Below, in pieces: positions 15,113 through 23,695 of a stretch of 49,805 nt of DNA. Both the position numbers and the translations under genes were made by a program. The DNA is taken from NCBI RefSeq assembly GCF_000423945.1, contig NZ_KE384118.1:50755-100559 (forward strand), read 5' to 3'. Each line of letters begins with the position of its first letter. The stretch's first letter is position 1. Below the pieces are notes generated by a model. It did not search any database. It was not told the origin of the DNA and saw only the letters and a list, made by a program, of their open reading frames with translations. The stretch is from Butyrivibrio sp. XPD2002 (GTDB lineage: Bacteria > Bacillota > Clostridia > Lachnospirales > Lachnospiraceae).

Positions 15113-16428
15113 TATGATTTAACCATTTCCATCTCATAAGTAATAATATACGCTCCAGACGGATCCTTCATTTTCCAATTCTCGACGACTCTTCTGATTA
15201 CTGTAACACTGTTGATAGTTTCTGCTTCCAGTAAGATCACTCTCACCTGACTGTTTCCATTTTGAGATACCACGTCACTTCCCCGCAGTGAATCTCTTAT
15301 CACCTCAAAGAACATTTTCCCAATTTTCTCGGGAACCGGTTCCGTTTCGGACTCTTCGTGGCTTATCGTAAAAACTATGAAATGATTCCCGACCTTATAA
15401 TTGTCTTCAACTCTGCATAGGAATCTGTATACAACCTTAAACTCATCGGGTGTCAGGCAAAAAGCGCCTCTTTCCCTATTTCTCTCACTTAGGAGGAGCA
15501 TATCCTGCCTGATGTCAGTAGGTATTTCTTCCGAATCCTCAGTGCTCTCTTCTGTTTCTGAAAAAAGGCAATGCTCATATTTTCCGCTGAGCTTAACCTT
15601 ATGAAGTGCCTTTTCAGCCTTTTGGTACAGGTCTTCAAATTCTGCCCCGTCTTCAGGAGTAAATACTGCGCCAACAGAGGCTCCGAGGGTAATCTTCATA
15701 TCCTCGCCCATAAACTCTTTTGCAGATTTGAGTAATTCTTCGTTTATGTAGGCTGTCTTTTCAGCTATGGTAGCTTCGTCTGTGATATTCTGACAGAAGG
15801 CGATAAACTCATCTCCGCCCATTCTTCCAGCTACATCATTTGCTCGTATAGCCGCTCTTATTATCTCTGCAAATCTTATCAGTACCTTGTCACCCATGCT
15901 GTGACCATACAGGTCATTTACAAGTTTGAAGTTATCAAGGTCAATTATCATCAGTACGCCCCTGGAGTTTTTGCACAGGGCGCCAATCTCCTGTTTTGAA
16001 GAAGGTTTATTAAGAAGTCCGGTCATGGGGTCTGTCACTACTACAGCCTTAACCCCATCGATCTGTTCAGCATTTCTAAGGATATTATCGACACGCTTAA
16101 TAAGCACATCTGCACGGAAGGGTTTTCTGATAAAATCTACGGCCCTCTGATCGAAACCTTTTGCCTCAGCCTCCTCTTCCGCATTAGCTGTCATGAAAAT
16201 AGCCGGAATGCGTTCGGCGTACTGCTCCTGAATCTCACTAAGGAGCTCAAATCCAGACATTCCGGATATATGAAGGTTCGCCAGAATAAGATCTGGTCTT
16301 TCATCCCCGTACTTCTCTACCGCCTCAGCTCCTGATGTTACACAGATAGTTTCATAAAAAGGTGCAAGTATGTGCTGCGTCATTCGAAGTGTAATTCTTT
16401 CGTCATCTACTATCAGAATCTTTTTCAT
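15112..16428 (-). CDS. REC-GGDEF diguanylate cyclase with a degenerate receiver
   Basis: 438 residues from ATG at 16428; a TTG one codon earlier is possible. The receiver domain (1-120) keeps the acidic pair DD (8-9) and the Lys of RKPFR, but the phosphoacceptor Asp is Asn51 (ANLHISGM; codon AAC at 16278-16276). A central GGDEF domain has MTGLLNK, the DLDNFKLVND metal/substrate motif and intact MGGDEF, so it should make c-di-GMP. The last 150 residues (about 290-438) are a further domain with no recognised signature, perhaps a diverged nucleotide cyclase-like or sensory fold. It is first in a two-gene operon with the EAL protein. Confidence 0.9.
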   Translation of the reverse strand: MKKILIVDDERITLRMTQHILAPFYETICVTSGAEAVEKYGDERPDLILANLHISGMSGFELLSEIQEQYAERIPAIFMTANAEEEAEAKGFDQRAVDFIRKPFRADVLIKRVDNILRNAEQIDGVKAVVVTDPMTGLLNKPSSKQEIGALCKNSRGVLMIIDLDNFKLVNDLYGHSMGDKVLIRFAEIIRAAIRANDVAGRMGGDEFIAFCQNITDEATIAEKTAYINEELLKSAKEFMGEDMKITLGASVGAVFTPEDGAEFEDLYQKAEKALHKVKLSGKYEHCLFSETEESTEDSEEIPTDIRQDMLLLSERNRERGAFCLTPDEFKVVYRFLCRVEDNYKVGNHFIVFTISHEESETEPVPEKIGKMFFEVIRDSLRGSDVVSQNGNSQVRVILLEAETINSVTVIRRVVENWKMKDPSGAYIITYEMEMVKS

Positions 16429-16584
16429 CAAAGTTCCTCATAGGCAGTGGTCTGAATTGCAACAATTTATTTCGCAGAATGTTATATAACTGCTTATATT
16501 ATAAACTTTTGTGATAAAAAAATGCGAGAAAAAATATCAGTTTATCGTTTTTTTATTTTATGAGTTGCATTTTCGCATGAAAGA

Positions 16585-16613
16585 AGGTGAACCGTCAATG
16601 TAGCGGTTCACCT
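16585..16613 (-). terminator. Terminator-like hairpin after the secreted protein gene
   Basis: A 10-bp perfect stem (AGGTGAACCG with CGGTTCACCT, 9-nt loop) is followed on the minus strand by TCTTTC, only modestly T-rich. It ends 25 bp past the stop codon at 16639 and stands between that gene and the REC-GGDEF gene. Confidence 0.65.
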
Positions 16614-16638
16614 CTATTAGTTTATATAATGGCCATAT

Positions 16639-17403
16639 TTACTTTACCTTGAACATATGGCAGATCTTTGCAGTCTTTTTCTTGCTTCCAAGCTTTACGT
16701 GGGATGTATCTGAGAAAACTGTATATCCATCAGTAAATCCCTGATTCCACTCCTGGATTTTATCGTAGTTACTTGTGCAATTTCCGCATACTCCTACGCA
16801 GGCCTTTTTATATCCGGTAGGGAAATCAATCGTGATACTTTTCGCATAGGATACGTAGTAGCTGTATGATCCACCGCCCCAGGTTATCTTCTGCGGCTTG
16901 TAAGGCCTCCAGTCTGTTTCTGAAACTATCGCATCCTTATAGTTATCACCTTCAGCACCATCAGTAACGCTGGTCTTTAAGTTCTCACCGGTTCTCTGGT
17001 CTACATATACCACATCGAGGTAGTCAACATAGCTGTCACCCTTAAGTCCATCTTCACGTCTTTGCTGAAGTGTTTTTGCAATTTTCTTGCTAAGTCTCTT
17101 GGGCAGCTGAACCTGAACAGTCAGGACAACCTTTACGCCACTACTGCTTCCGCTGCTCTTTGCCCCACTGGAGCTTCCAAGCGGAACTCTCTTATATTTT
17201 GTTATCTTTGCAAAGACCTTCTGGAACTTTTTGGAGCCCGGCAATTTCGTATGGACTATTGTCCAGTTACCCGGTTTTAGATTAAAGGAAACCCCACTTC
17301 GCTTCAAGTCCATGAACTCAGCATGGGCAGGCATAGGTACCGCTGCAAAGAAAAGTGCAACAGTAAGAAACATAGCTAACAGAACATTAACCAATCTCTT
17401 CAT
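16639..17403 (-). CDS. Secreted protein of unknown function
   Basis: 254 residues from ATG at 17403, chosen because AGGGGG lies 9 bp upstream; a start ten codons earlier has no SD. A clear Sec signal peptide ends in AHA-E (about residue 28). The mature protein begins FMDLKRSGVSFNLKPGNW, has a Ser/Gly-rich linker (GSSSGAKSSGSSSG, about residues 86-100), a Lys/Arg-rich segment and a C-terminal part with two close Cys (CVGVCGNC) and many aromatic residues. No lipobox, LPxTG or known domain is recognised. A 17-bp perfect palindrome (17448-17464) lies in the upstream region. Confidence 0.75.
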   Translation of the reverse strand: MKRLVNVLLAMFLTVALFFAAVPMPAHAEFMDLKRSGVSFNLKPGNWTIVHTKLPGSKKFQKVFAKITKYKRVPLGSSSGAKSSGSSSGVKVVLTVQVQLPKRLSKKIAKTLQQRREDGLKGDSYVDYLDVVYVDQRTGENLKTSVTDGAEGDNYKDAIVSETDWRPYKPQKITWGGGSYSYYVSYAKSITIDFPTGYKKACVGVCGNCTSNYDKIQEWNQGFTDGYTVFSDTSHVKLGSKKKTAKICHMFKVK

Positions 17404-17447
17404 TGATAAATCCCCCTCATTTTTGTTTATCAATAACTAGCATAAGT

Positions 17448-17464
17448 TTATGATTCAATCATAA
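17448..17464. promoter_or_regulatory. Palindrome upstream of the secreted protein gene
   Basis: TTATGATT-C-AATCATAA is a perfect 17-bp palindrome 44 bp before the start codon at 17403. Its size and symmetry fit a dimeric repressor operator, but no promoter hexamers are clear enough to place it. Confidence 0.4.
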
Positions 17465-17512
17465 GCTAAAATACATATCGACATATATGTGAAAAATCTT
17501 TACAGTTAATAA

Positions 17513-17597
17513 TTTTCAGAATGAAATTTTCTTTCCTCTGATTGTACTTCCCCCTTAATAACTGCTTCATCAGGCTTCCGTTATTTCATTCTGAAAA
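17513..17597. repeat. 15-bp inverted repeat spanning the 3' end of the retropepsin-like gene
   Basis: Arms at 17513-17527 and 17583-17597 are perfectly complementary (15 bp) and separated by 55 bp. The right arm is inside the last codons of the retropepsin-like gene, and the stop codon lies in the loop. No T tract follows the left arm on the minus strand, so a classical terminator is unlikely. Confidence 0.7.
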
Positions 17598-18100
17598 AAT
17601 GCTTGTATCTTATTTATGTAATTATTATCCTCACTCGAGTAAATCGGTCTTACATAATAATCATCCTTACTTGTCTCAATAGAGAAAAAGGCAGAAGTAG
17701 CGGACTGTTCATAGTCGAAAGTAAACTTCATTCTATTAAGAATGGTTAGTGGCAATATCATGTTGAATGAATATCTCTGTGCATTTATAACCGGTACAAG
17801 CAAATCGTGAAACGTAATAGAGTTACTTTCATCATCCATGACCTCGAAGCTTGGAATAATCCAAACCGGAACATCTATTATAGGATTTTTCCCCAATCCA
17901 TGAATTATGGTCTTTTTCTCAGTCTGATACGCACTTGGATATCGTAATTTTATATATTTTTCACCCATAAACCATATAGGCACATTAGCTCCTGTATCTA
18001 TCATACAGGAAATATCATCCCCACTTTCAGATTTAACATATATGACTGCCTTATCATTTCTATCTAATTCAAAGTTCAGTCGTTTGTTTGTAACTCGCAT
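17570..18100 (-). CDS. Retropepsin-like aspartic protease family protein
   Basis: 176 residues. The segment SCMIDTGANVPIWF carries Asp35-Thr-Gly, the catalytic motif of clan AA aspartic proteases; only one such motif is present, as in retropepsins that act as dimers. The C-terminal half has MILPLTILNRMKFTFDYE, resembling the conserved retropepsin-fold strand/helix that usually reads LG-x3-L. No signal peptide is present, so it should be cytosolic. SD GGAAGGTG precedes ATG; the start overlaps the upstream 81-codon gene by 25 bp. Proteolytic activity is inferred from the motif only; substrate unknown. Confidence 0.75.
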   Translation of the reverse strand: MRVTNKRLNFELDRNDKAVIYVKSESGDDISCMIDTGANVPIWFMGEKYIKLRYPSAYQTEKKTIIHGLGKNPIIDVPVWIIPSFEVMDDESNSITFHDLLVPVINAQRYSFNMILPLTILNRMKFTFDYEQSATSAFFSIETSKDDYYVRPIYSSEDNNYINKIQAFFQNEITEA

Positions 18101-18321
18101 AAAATATTAGCACCTTCCAATTCCGTAGTTCTTCTCCAAGTAAAAAGTATACCCGCTGCTTTAAGCTCTAGTTCAGCGTCATACATCTCACTCTCATCGC
18201 ATACTTTCACAGGAACTGCTGAAATAATTTTGGAACCCGACTTTTCTGCATCCGTGAGAGCGACCCACTTATCCGGATATTTCTCTTGTATTTCTTTCCA
18301 ACTCATCTTTTCCTTTGTCAT
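18076..18321 (-). CDS. Small partner protein of the retropepsin-like gene (81 aa)
   Basis: 81 residues, with SD AGGAGGTGA before ATG. The N-terminal motif SWKEIQEKYPDKWVALTDAE resembles, from memory, short DUF5678-like proteins that are often found beside clan AA aspartic protease genes; this is not verified. No signal peptide or membrane segment. The 25-bp overlap with the protease gene implies tight co-expression, so it may be a partner, inhibitor or substrate adaptor. It lies 54 bp downstream of the MoxR ATPase gene with no terminator between them. Confidence 0.65.
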   Translation of the reverse strand: MTKEKMSWKEIQEKYPDKWVALTDAEKSGSKIISAVPVKVCDESEMYDAELELKAAGILFTWRRTTELEGANILCELQTND

Positions 18322-18375
18322 TAGAAGTCACCTCCTAACTATTTTATTTCTTACTCCTTATTATTTTATCACAAA

Positions 18376-19872
18376 TTATACTTCCAATATCTGCTCAACT
18401 ATTTCCTTTCGCACATCCCTAAGAAGGAGCATCTTGTTATATTTATAATATTCCTCTGAGCCCTCGTTCTGTATGTAATTAAGGCTGTAGTGACCTGCGT
18501 CAAGGCGTGTGAGGAACAGAACCATTTCCTGCTCTTCCCCGTAGATCTGCTGTAAGAATGAAAAGCAGTTGGCGAGATGCCTTCCGGTATTTTCACAGGA
18601 CTCTCTTCTATCCATCTCTCTGCCTGCAAACCACTCCTTTATGAGATCTTTGTTGTCCTCCATTTCAGAGCCCGCAAGTTCCTTACCAAGATTTTCAAGG
18701 GCATGGATTTCTCTCTTGAGCACGATCTCCGAAGACTTATCCATAAGATGCTCTCCGGCTTTCTTCTCAAACTCGTCGCGCATCTGCTTTATGCGAAGCT
18801 GAAGTCTCTTATATATAGACTCTTCCTCCGGGAAAATATTGCCCTTCACAATGTCAGTTATTTCTTTCTGAAGCTTCTTCTGTACCTTAAGCTCGCCGTC
18901 ATAGGTCTTAAATTCCTGATTAAGTCTGTCTATCAGGAGGTTTATGATACTGAGCTTTTCATCAAAAGGAGCCTTGCGAAGCTTATCCCTCTCTGCAGGT
19001 ACGCTTCCTTCGAGGATTTCATCCACGTTGTAAACATCCTCATATTTATGGTACAGCGCATAGTACATGGCAAAGTCCCTAGCCACCTCAGGTTCCTGGA
19101 GGTACTGGAGCGTAACCTTCTCATCCACATCTATTCCAAGTTTCTCATAGGCTCTTATAAGCTGCGAAAGATCCTCCCATCCTCTGGCGGTCACAAAGCG
19201 TTTGCCCTGGATATCATTTTTTATCCTGTAGAAATTATCCTTATGAATATCGAGGTAAGCAAGGATTGAGCCATGAACACCATTCACATCAGCATATTCC
19301 TTGAAGGCTTCAAGATCCTCCTCAATGTCGATTCTCTTAACTCGGTCCAGAGTAACAATATCGAAATCCCTTACCGCCTTGTTATACTGGGGCGGATTAC
19401 CTGCAGTTACGATGATGAACCCCTCAGGAACACTATGTGCACCAAAGGTCTTATACTGAAGGAACTGCAGCATGGTAGGAACAAGCGTCTCCGAAACGCA
19501 GTTGATCTCATCGAGGAAAAGAATTCCCTCCTTCACACCGGTCTGGTTAATCTTGTCGTATACCGAGGCGATAATTTCACTCATTGTGTACTCAGTTACG
19601 GAAGTTTCCTTTCCTCCGTATTCCTTTTTGGAAATGAAGGGAAGTCCAATGGCACTCTGCCTGGTGTGGTGAGTTATGGTATAGGATACTAGGTTGACTG
19701 AAAGCTCCTCTGCAACCTGCTCCATGATGGCAGTCTTACCGATTCCCGGAGGTCCTATAAGAAGGATAGGACGCTGTTTCTGCACAGGGATAAGATAATT
19801 CCCCATTTCGTCCTTTTCTCGATATGCCTTGATTGTGTTGATTATTTCCTGCTTCGCCTGTTTTATGTTCAT
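18376..19872 (-). CDS. MoxR-type AAA+ ATPase
   Basis: 498 residues from ATG at 19872 (AAAGG 7 bp upstream); ATG at 19887, which overlaps the previous stop as ATGA, is an alternative. Walker A GPPGIGKT (40-47), Walker B ILFLDE (117-122) and sensor-1 in VTAGNPP are present, followed by a VKRIDIEED segment. The C-terminal 200 residues are helical and charged, and longer than in compact MoxR proteins. MoxR ATPases work with VWA-domain proteins, here encoded directly upstream, in remodelling or metal-cofactor insertion. Substrate unknown. Confidence 0.9.
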   Translation of the reverse strand: MNIKQAKQEIINTIKAYREKDEMGNYLIPVQKQRPILLIGPPGIGKTAIMEQVAEELSVNLVSYTITHHTRQSAIGLPFISKKEYGGKETSVTEYTMSEIIASVYDKINQTGVKEGILFLDEINCVSETLVPTMLQFLQYKTFGAHSVPEGFIIVTAGNPPQYNKAVRDFDIVTLDRVKRIDIEEDLEAFKEYADVNGVHGSILAYLDIHKDNFYRIKNDIQGKRFVTARGWEDLSQLIRAYEKLGIDVDEKVTLQYLQEPEVARDFAMYYALYHKYEDVYNVDEILEGSVPAERDKLRKAPFDEKLSIINLLIDRLNQEFKTYDGELKVQKKLQKEITDIVKGNIFPEEESIYKRLQLRIKQMRDEFEKKAGEHLMDKSSEIVLKREIHALENLGKELAGSEMEDNKDLIKEWFAGREMDRRESCENTGRHLANCFSFLQQIYGEEQEMVLFLTRLDAGHYSLNYIQNEGSEEYYKYNKMLLLRDVRKEIVEQILEV

Positions 19873-19883
19873 GTTTTTGCCTT

Positions 19884-21329
19884 TCATATATATAGTTGAA
19901 TCGCCCAGTTTGGCATCTTATCTGCCCCTGTTTCCTTATCGGAAGGATAAACGAAGGCTGTATCATAATCCGTAGGATTCTCCGGATAGTCTCCAAAACC
20001 ATCCGTGAAGTACATCAGACCTCTGAGGTGTTTTAGCTGTCCCTTCCTTCTAAGGTCATCAACATGGGAAAATACCGGTCTGAAATCTGTTCCGTATCCA
20101 CCGGATATCTCAAACCTGTCGGCGTAACGTTCCATATCCTCCGGATGATTTATTATTATGTCATTCTGCACCCTGTTGTCACACTCAATTATGTGGACAT
20201 GTATCTCTCTGAAAAAGTTCTGCCTCTGTCTCAGGATTCCCGCCGTTTCATTTAAAAATGACTGAACCAGTTCTTCCGAACAGGATGCGGAAGTATCAAT
20301 AGCTATCACCAGTTCATCGACCTTGTGAGTCTCGCTATATTCATTCTCCTCTATAAGTGGCATGTTCCCATATATCTCCATGCCGTAATTATATAGTCCA
20401 TAGTCAAAGGAGTCGGGATCTATCCTTATCTCCTCCCTGACAACCGCTATCTGATTAAGAAAATCCGTGTAGTAGGTTTTATCCTGGGTATCTGCCTTTA
20501 AGTAGAACTTAAGGCTTCCTGTCTCTGTACTCTTCTCATCTCCAAGGCTTGCGATGTCACTCTTTATTCGCTTCGCTGTATTCTTCCAGGCGTCCTCAAT
20601 TTCTTTCTTGTTGGCCCGCCTCATCCTCATCTGCATCTGCATATCGATGTCGGGCTTATCTTCCTTTGGCGGTTCATCATTTTTATCCTCAAGCCTGTCC
20701 CAAAAGCTGTGATCATCCATTTTAAACTCACGCACCAATCGGTTCCAGGTATCCTCAGTAATGAGATTCAAATCCTTTTCCGCATTCGCTGTCCCCGCCA
20801 AGTCATCTGCCTCTGCTGCCATTTCCTGCGCATTTTCTATCTTAGGATGATAGATTTTCCACTCACAGTGTTTTTCCAGGAAGCTGTACACCTTCTCTGC
20901 CGTCAGTACTTTTATTTCTTCCGAAAGCTTCCCGTACCAGCGCTCTCTCAAATCTGAGCTCACTCTGTAAATACACTGATAATCCATGGAATCAAGTATG
21001 CTCTCTACCGCTATATCACAGGCAAGATCCCACAATTCCCCATCCGGGTACTCTGAAGCCCTGTACATATGCCTGAACATACAGTGCATCAGCATATGAA
21101 GATAAGTTCTGTTCAGTTTATTCGGATCCTCAACATAGGTCTTAAACACATAATTAGGGTTATAAAGAACGCTGACCGCATCAGTACCGACAGAAGTGGT
21201 AGACATGTCACGTCTGATTTCCAGCATGGAAAGAGCCGGCGCCATAAATCTCATTGATAAAAGGAGCTCCGTCTTTACGCTGTTCCATATTTGATTACCT
21301 AATTGTTCTGACTGCTTACTTTTTTCCAT
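19884..21329 (-). CDS. VWA-like / putative metallopeptidase-domain protein (DUF2201 type)
   Basis: 481 residues from ATG at 21329 (AGGA upstream). The N-terminal part matches the putative metallopeptidase domain that accompanies DUF2201 VWA-like domains, but its zinc motif reads HMLMH (78-82, then His87), so the catalytic Glu of HExxH is missing. A charged middle (about 205-245) with Met/Arg repeats leads to a VWA-like domain with the MIDAS motif DTSAS (345-349) and later FTDGFGD. It is the expected partner of the MoxR ATPase downstream. The LRR gene upstream ends 41 bp before it. A scaffold or binding role is more likely than proteolysis. Confidence 0.85.
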   Translation of the reverse strand: MEKSKQSEQLGNQIWNSVKTELLLSMRFMAPALSMLEIRRDMSTTSVGTDAVSVLYNPNYVFKTYVEDPNKLNRTYLHMLMHCMFRHMYRASEYPDGELWDLACDIAVESILDSMDYQCIYRVSSDLRERWYGKLSEEIKVLTAEKVYSFLEKHCEWKIYHPKIENAQEMAAEADDLAGTANAEKDLNLITEDTWNRLVREFKMDDHSFWDRLEDKNDEPPKEDKPDIDMQMQMRMRRANKKEIEDAWKNTAKRIKSDIASLGDEKSTETGSLKFYLKADTQDKTYYTDFLNQIAVVREEIRIDPDSFDYGLYNYGMEIYGNMPLIEENEYSETHKVDELVIAIDTSASCSEELVQSFLNETAGILRQRQNFFREIHVHIIECDNRVQNDIIINHPEDMERYADRFEISGGYGTDFRPVFSHVDDLRRKGQLKHLRGLMYFTDGFGDYPENPTDYDTAFVYPSDKETGADKMPNWAIQLYI

Positions 21330-21370
21330 TTGTTTTCCTAAAAATATTCTGTAACAGATTTGATAGCATA

Positions 21371-22357
21371 TCAAAAATCCAGTTCCAGGAATCCGGTTCC
21401 TTTTGTGACACTACTGTCATCCATTTTCTTCACATCACTGTCACTGTTTCTCTCATCTCTGTCATTTTCAGCGTAATTCATCAGCATACTAACTATTGCG
21501 GTGATACCCCTGTCAGCAGCTATATGTGCTAATTTGCCTGCCTCGCCTTTATCAAGTAATCCTCTGTCCAGATAAAACGCAATATGCTCTTCTGCGTTTT
21601 GAAAATAGTCGTAAAAAGTCCCAATAGGATCACCGGATTTTAAATCCATATTTTTGACCACTTTAGTCAAGCTCTTTAAAGCATGCCTCAAAAGCCATTT
21701 TCCATAAGTATCTCTTGCATCATCCGATAATTCATAAGGCTCAAGAAGCCTTGCCATAGCTATCATCTCCGCTGTACCCTTGTCGTCAGCCGAGACCTTC
21801 GAAAACAGGTTATCATACTCTCTTATGTTGATCTGATCGCTTTTTACGCACTCTCTGTAAGCGTATCCGGTGCCTTCTATTGCGAACTGGATGGTCCTTG
21901 CCATGGTATTTTCCACAAAGTCGTAGTTAAATCCGGGGAACACCATAAGTGCATCGCCGTCCTTCATATGAATTCTAAAGGTAAGCCTCCTGTCATTATC
22001 CTCAAGGATTCTTCTGATTATATAGTTATTTCCATTTTCCATGAAAACTTCTATTTCTTCAAGGCTCTCACACTGCCGGGTTCCGCCATCGAGATACTCT
22101 GATACCGAATCAGTCAAAGTGATTCTTTTGAGATTCCCACAATTGTGAAAAGCAAAGCCCAGAATTGTATGGATTGTATTTGGGATTACAACCTCCACCA
22201 AGTCCTTGCGCGACGAAAAGGCGTGGTTACCTATGACCTTAACCGGTAAACTCCCTGCCTCGGGGATTACCAGCTTCCTGCAAGTATCCTCACATCCCTT
22301 GATGACCAGATACTTTTCTTCATTTTTGTTATTTTTTTCTTCAAATATATATCTCAT
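21371..22357 (-). CDS. Intracellular leucine-rich repeat (BspA-type) protein
   Basis: 328 residues with no signal peptide. Residues about 35-125 hold BspA-type LRR_5 repeats (VIGNHAFSSRKDLVEVVIPNTIHTI split; FAFHNCGNLKRITL). The C-terminal half is helical; AEEHIAFYLDRGLL and GKLAHIAADRGITAIVSMLM look like diverged ankyrin-type units. Such repeats usually bind proteins. It is the first gene of the operon with the VWA-like and MoxR genes, which suggests an adaptor for substrate choice. SD AGGAC. A terminator of the neighbouring kinase gene lies just upstream (22408-22452). Confidence 0.8.
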   Translation of the reverse strand: MRYIFEEKNNKNEEKYLVIKGCEDTCRKLVIPEAGSLPVKVIGNHAFSSRKDLVEVVIPNTIHTILGFAFHNCGNLKRITLTDSVSEYLDGGTRQCESLEEIEVFMENGNNYIIRRILEDNDRRLTFRIHMKDGDALMVFPGFNYDFVENTMARTIQFAIEGTGYAYRECVKSDQINIREYDNLFSKVSADDKGTAEMIAMARLLEPYELSDDARDTYGKWLLRHALKSLTKVVKNMDLKSGDPIGTFYDYFQNAEEHIAFYLDRGLLDKGEAGKLAHIAADRGITAIVSMLMNYAENDRDERNSDSDVKKMDDSSVTKGTGFLELDF

Positions 22358-22407
22358 TCTTGTCCTAATACTCTCAATATATTTTCATTCCACAATAGCT
22401 ATATCAT

Positions 22408-22452
22408 AAAAAAGAACTCATGCCTCAAAAACACAAGGCATAAATTCTTTTA
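22408..22452 (-). terminator. Terminator of the pseudo-kinase gene
   Basis: On the minus strand an imperfect 16-bp stem (AAAAGAA..ATGCCT with AGGCAT..TTCTTTT) closes a T-rich 10-nt loop and continues into TTTTTT. It separates the divergent phosphorelay locus from the LRR operon. Confidence 0.8.
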
Positions 22453-22510
22453 ATTATCAACCACCTATGGTAACACACGTTCATCGCTCACATCTACACT
22501 AGTGCTGCGG

Positions 22511-23695
22511 TCATCTAATATATTCTGCAACTGTGTTATACAATCTTCCGGAATCAATGGGCTTCACCAGATGCGAATTCATCCCCGCCTTAAGGCTCTG
22601 CTCATAGTTTTCATGAAAAGCGTTCACAGTCATGGCTATGATCGGAACCTTTCTGGAGGAAGGAATTGTAGTGTTTTCCCTTATCTGCCTTGCAACAGAC
22701 AGTCCGTCTATATCCGGCATTACAATATCAAGTAAAATCAGATCAAATTTACCATGCTCCATTCTGTATGTGAGAAGTGCTTCTCTGCCATCTCGAACCG
22801 TAATAACCTCAGCGCCTTTCTCCCTAAGAAGCTTATCTACAATCTCAAGATTAATCTCATCATCATCTGCTACCAGAATCCTCTTCTGTGAAAAATCATA
22901 ATTCCGATTTATCCTGGACATATATTCTTCCCCTAAAACCATAGGGAATTTAAAAGTGACCTGCAATTGCACTCCGTTTTCCGGTTGAGATACAACATCT
23001 ATAGCATCTGCCCCCATCTCATGTGCATAGAATCTGATAATGATTGCCTTTGTATCCATGGTGTCAAGCATCGAGTACATATCATATTCCAGCGCATCAT
23101 ACTCATCCTTAAGTGATTGAAGCTGACTGCTTTGAAGAAATGCCTCTTCTCCTGCCACTTTAAAACTTAATTCAATTTCATTATTTGTAGCTCCTTTATT
23201 TTCCGCCATAAAATAAATAGTGCTCAGATTCGGCATAGACTCAGCAATAACTCTGATCATTTTGCGAAGCACCTGAAAAAGAATCGAATAATCTGCGCTG
23301 ATATAACAGTTGTCCAATCCTTTCTTTTCAATATTAAGCATTATTCCCATAGGAATGAGGAAGTAAGAAGCTTCACTCCTAAGTGACTCCAGAAACTCAT
23401 CCAGGTTAATAAGCTCCGGATGAAGGCTAACCTGTTTCATCGCAATCTGACGAAGAGCCATAACATCATCTATTGACTCATTCATCAAATGACCTGCCCT
23501 ATTTATCTGATCAAGGTAATGATTTACAGCCACTTCATCATTACCCGTGTCCTTTGCTATCTTGGAAAATTCAATAATAGAGTACAGAGGGCCCCTGACA
23601 TCCCGGCTCATCTGTTCAAGAAAAGCATCACTATAATAAAGCTTATGCTTTGTCTCGATAAGTCTATCAATAAGCTCTTTTTTATTGTCGTTCAT
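22511..23695 (-). CDS. Hybrid histidine kinase-like protein lacking the phosphoacceptor His
   Basis: 394 residues, soluble. The dimerisation helix reads MSRDVRGPLYSIIEF where active kinases have MSHDxRTPL: Arg31 (codon CGG) replaces His. The ATPase region (about 115-260) has no clear N, G1 or G2 box. A normal receiver domain follows (about 270-394: LVADDDE, LLDIVMP, LVKPID). It should therefore not autophosphorylate but could receive phosphate on its REC, or heterodimerise with another kinase. It is divergent from the CheB-CheR-HK-REC gene (118-bp spacer), which is its likely partner. SD GAGGGG precedes ATG. Confidence 0.85.
   Translation of the reverse strand: MNDNKKELIDRLIETKHKLYYSDAFLEQMSRDVRGPLYSIIEFSKIAKDTGNDEVAVNHYLDQINRAGHLMNESIDDVMALRQIAMKQVSLHPELINLDEFLESLRSEASYFLIPMGIMLNIEKKGLDNCYISADYSILFQVLRKMIRVIAESMPNLSTIYFMAENKGATNNEIELSFKVAGEEAFLQSSQLQSLKDEYDALEYDMYSMLDTMDTKAIIIRFYAHEMGADAIDVVSQPENGVQLQVTFKFPMVLGEEYMSRINRNYDFSQKRILVADDDEINLEIVDKLLREKGAEVITVRDGREALLTYRMEHGKFDLILLDIVMPDIDGLSVARQIRENTTIPSSRKVPIIAMTVNAFHENYEQSLKAGMNSHLVKPIDSGRLYNTVAEYIR

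Noticed and set aside
18577..19269. 230-codon open frame on the plus strand
   Set aside because: Antisense to the MoxR ATPase gene, hydrophobic shadow of charged helices.
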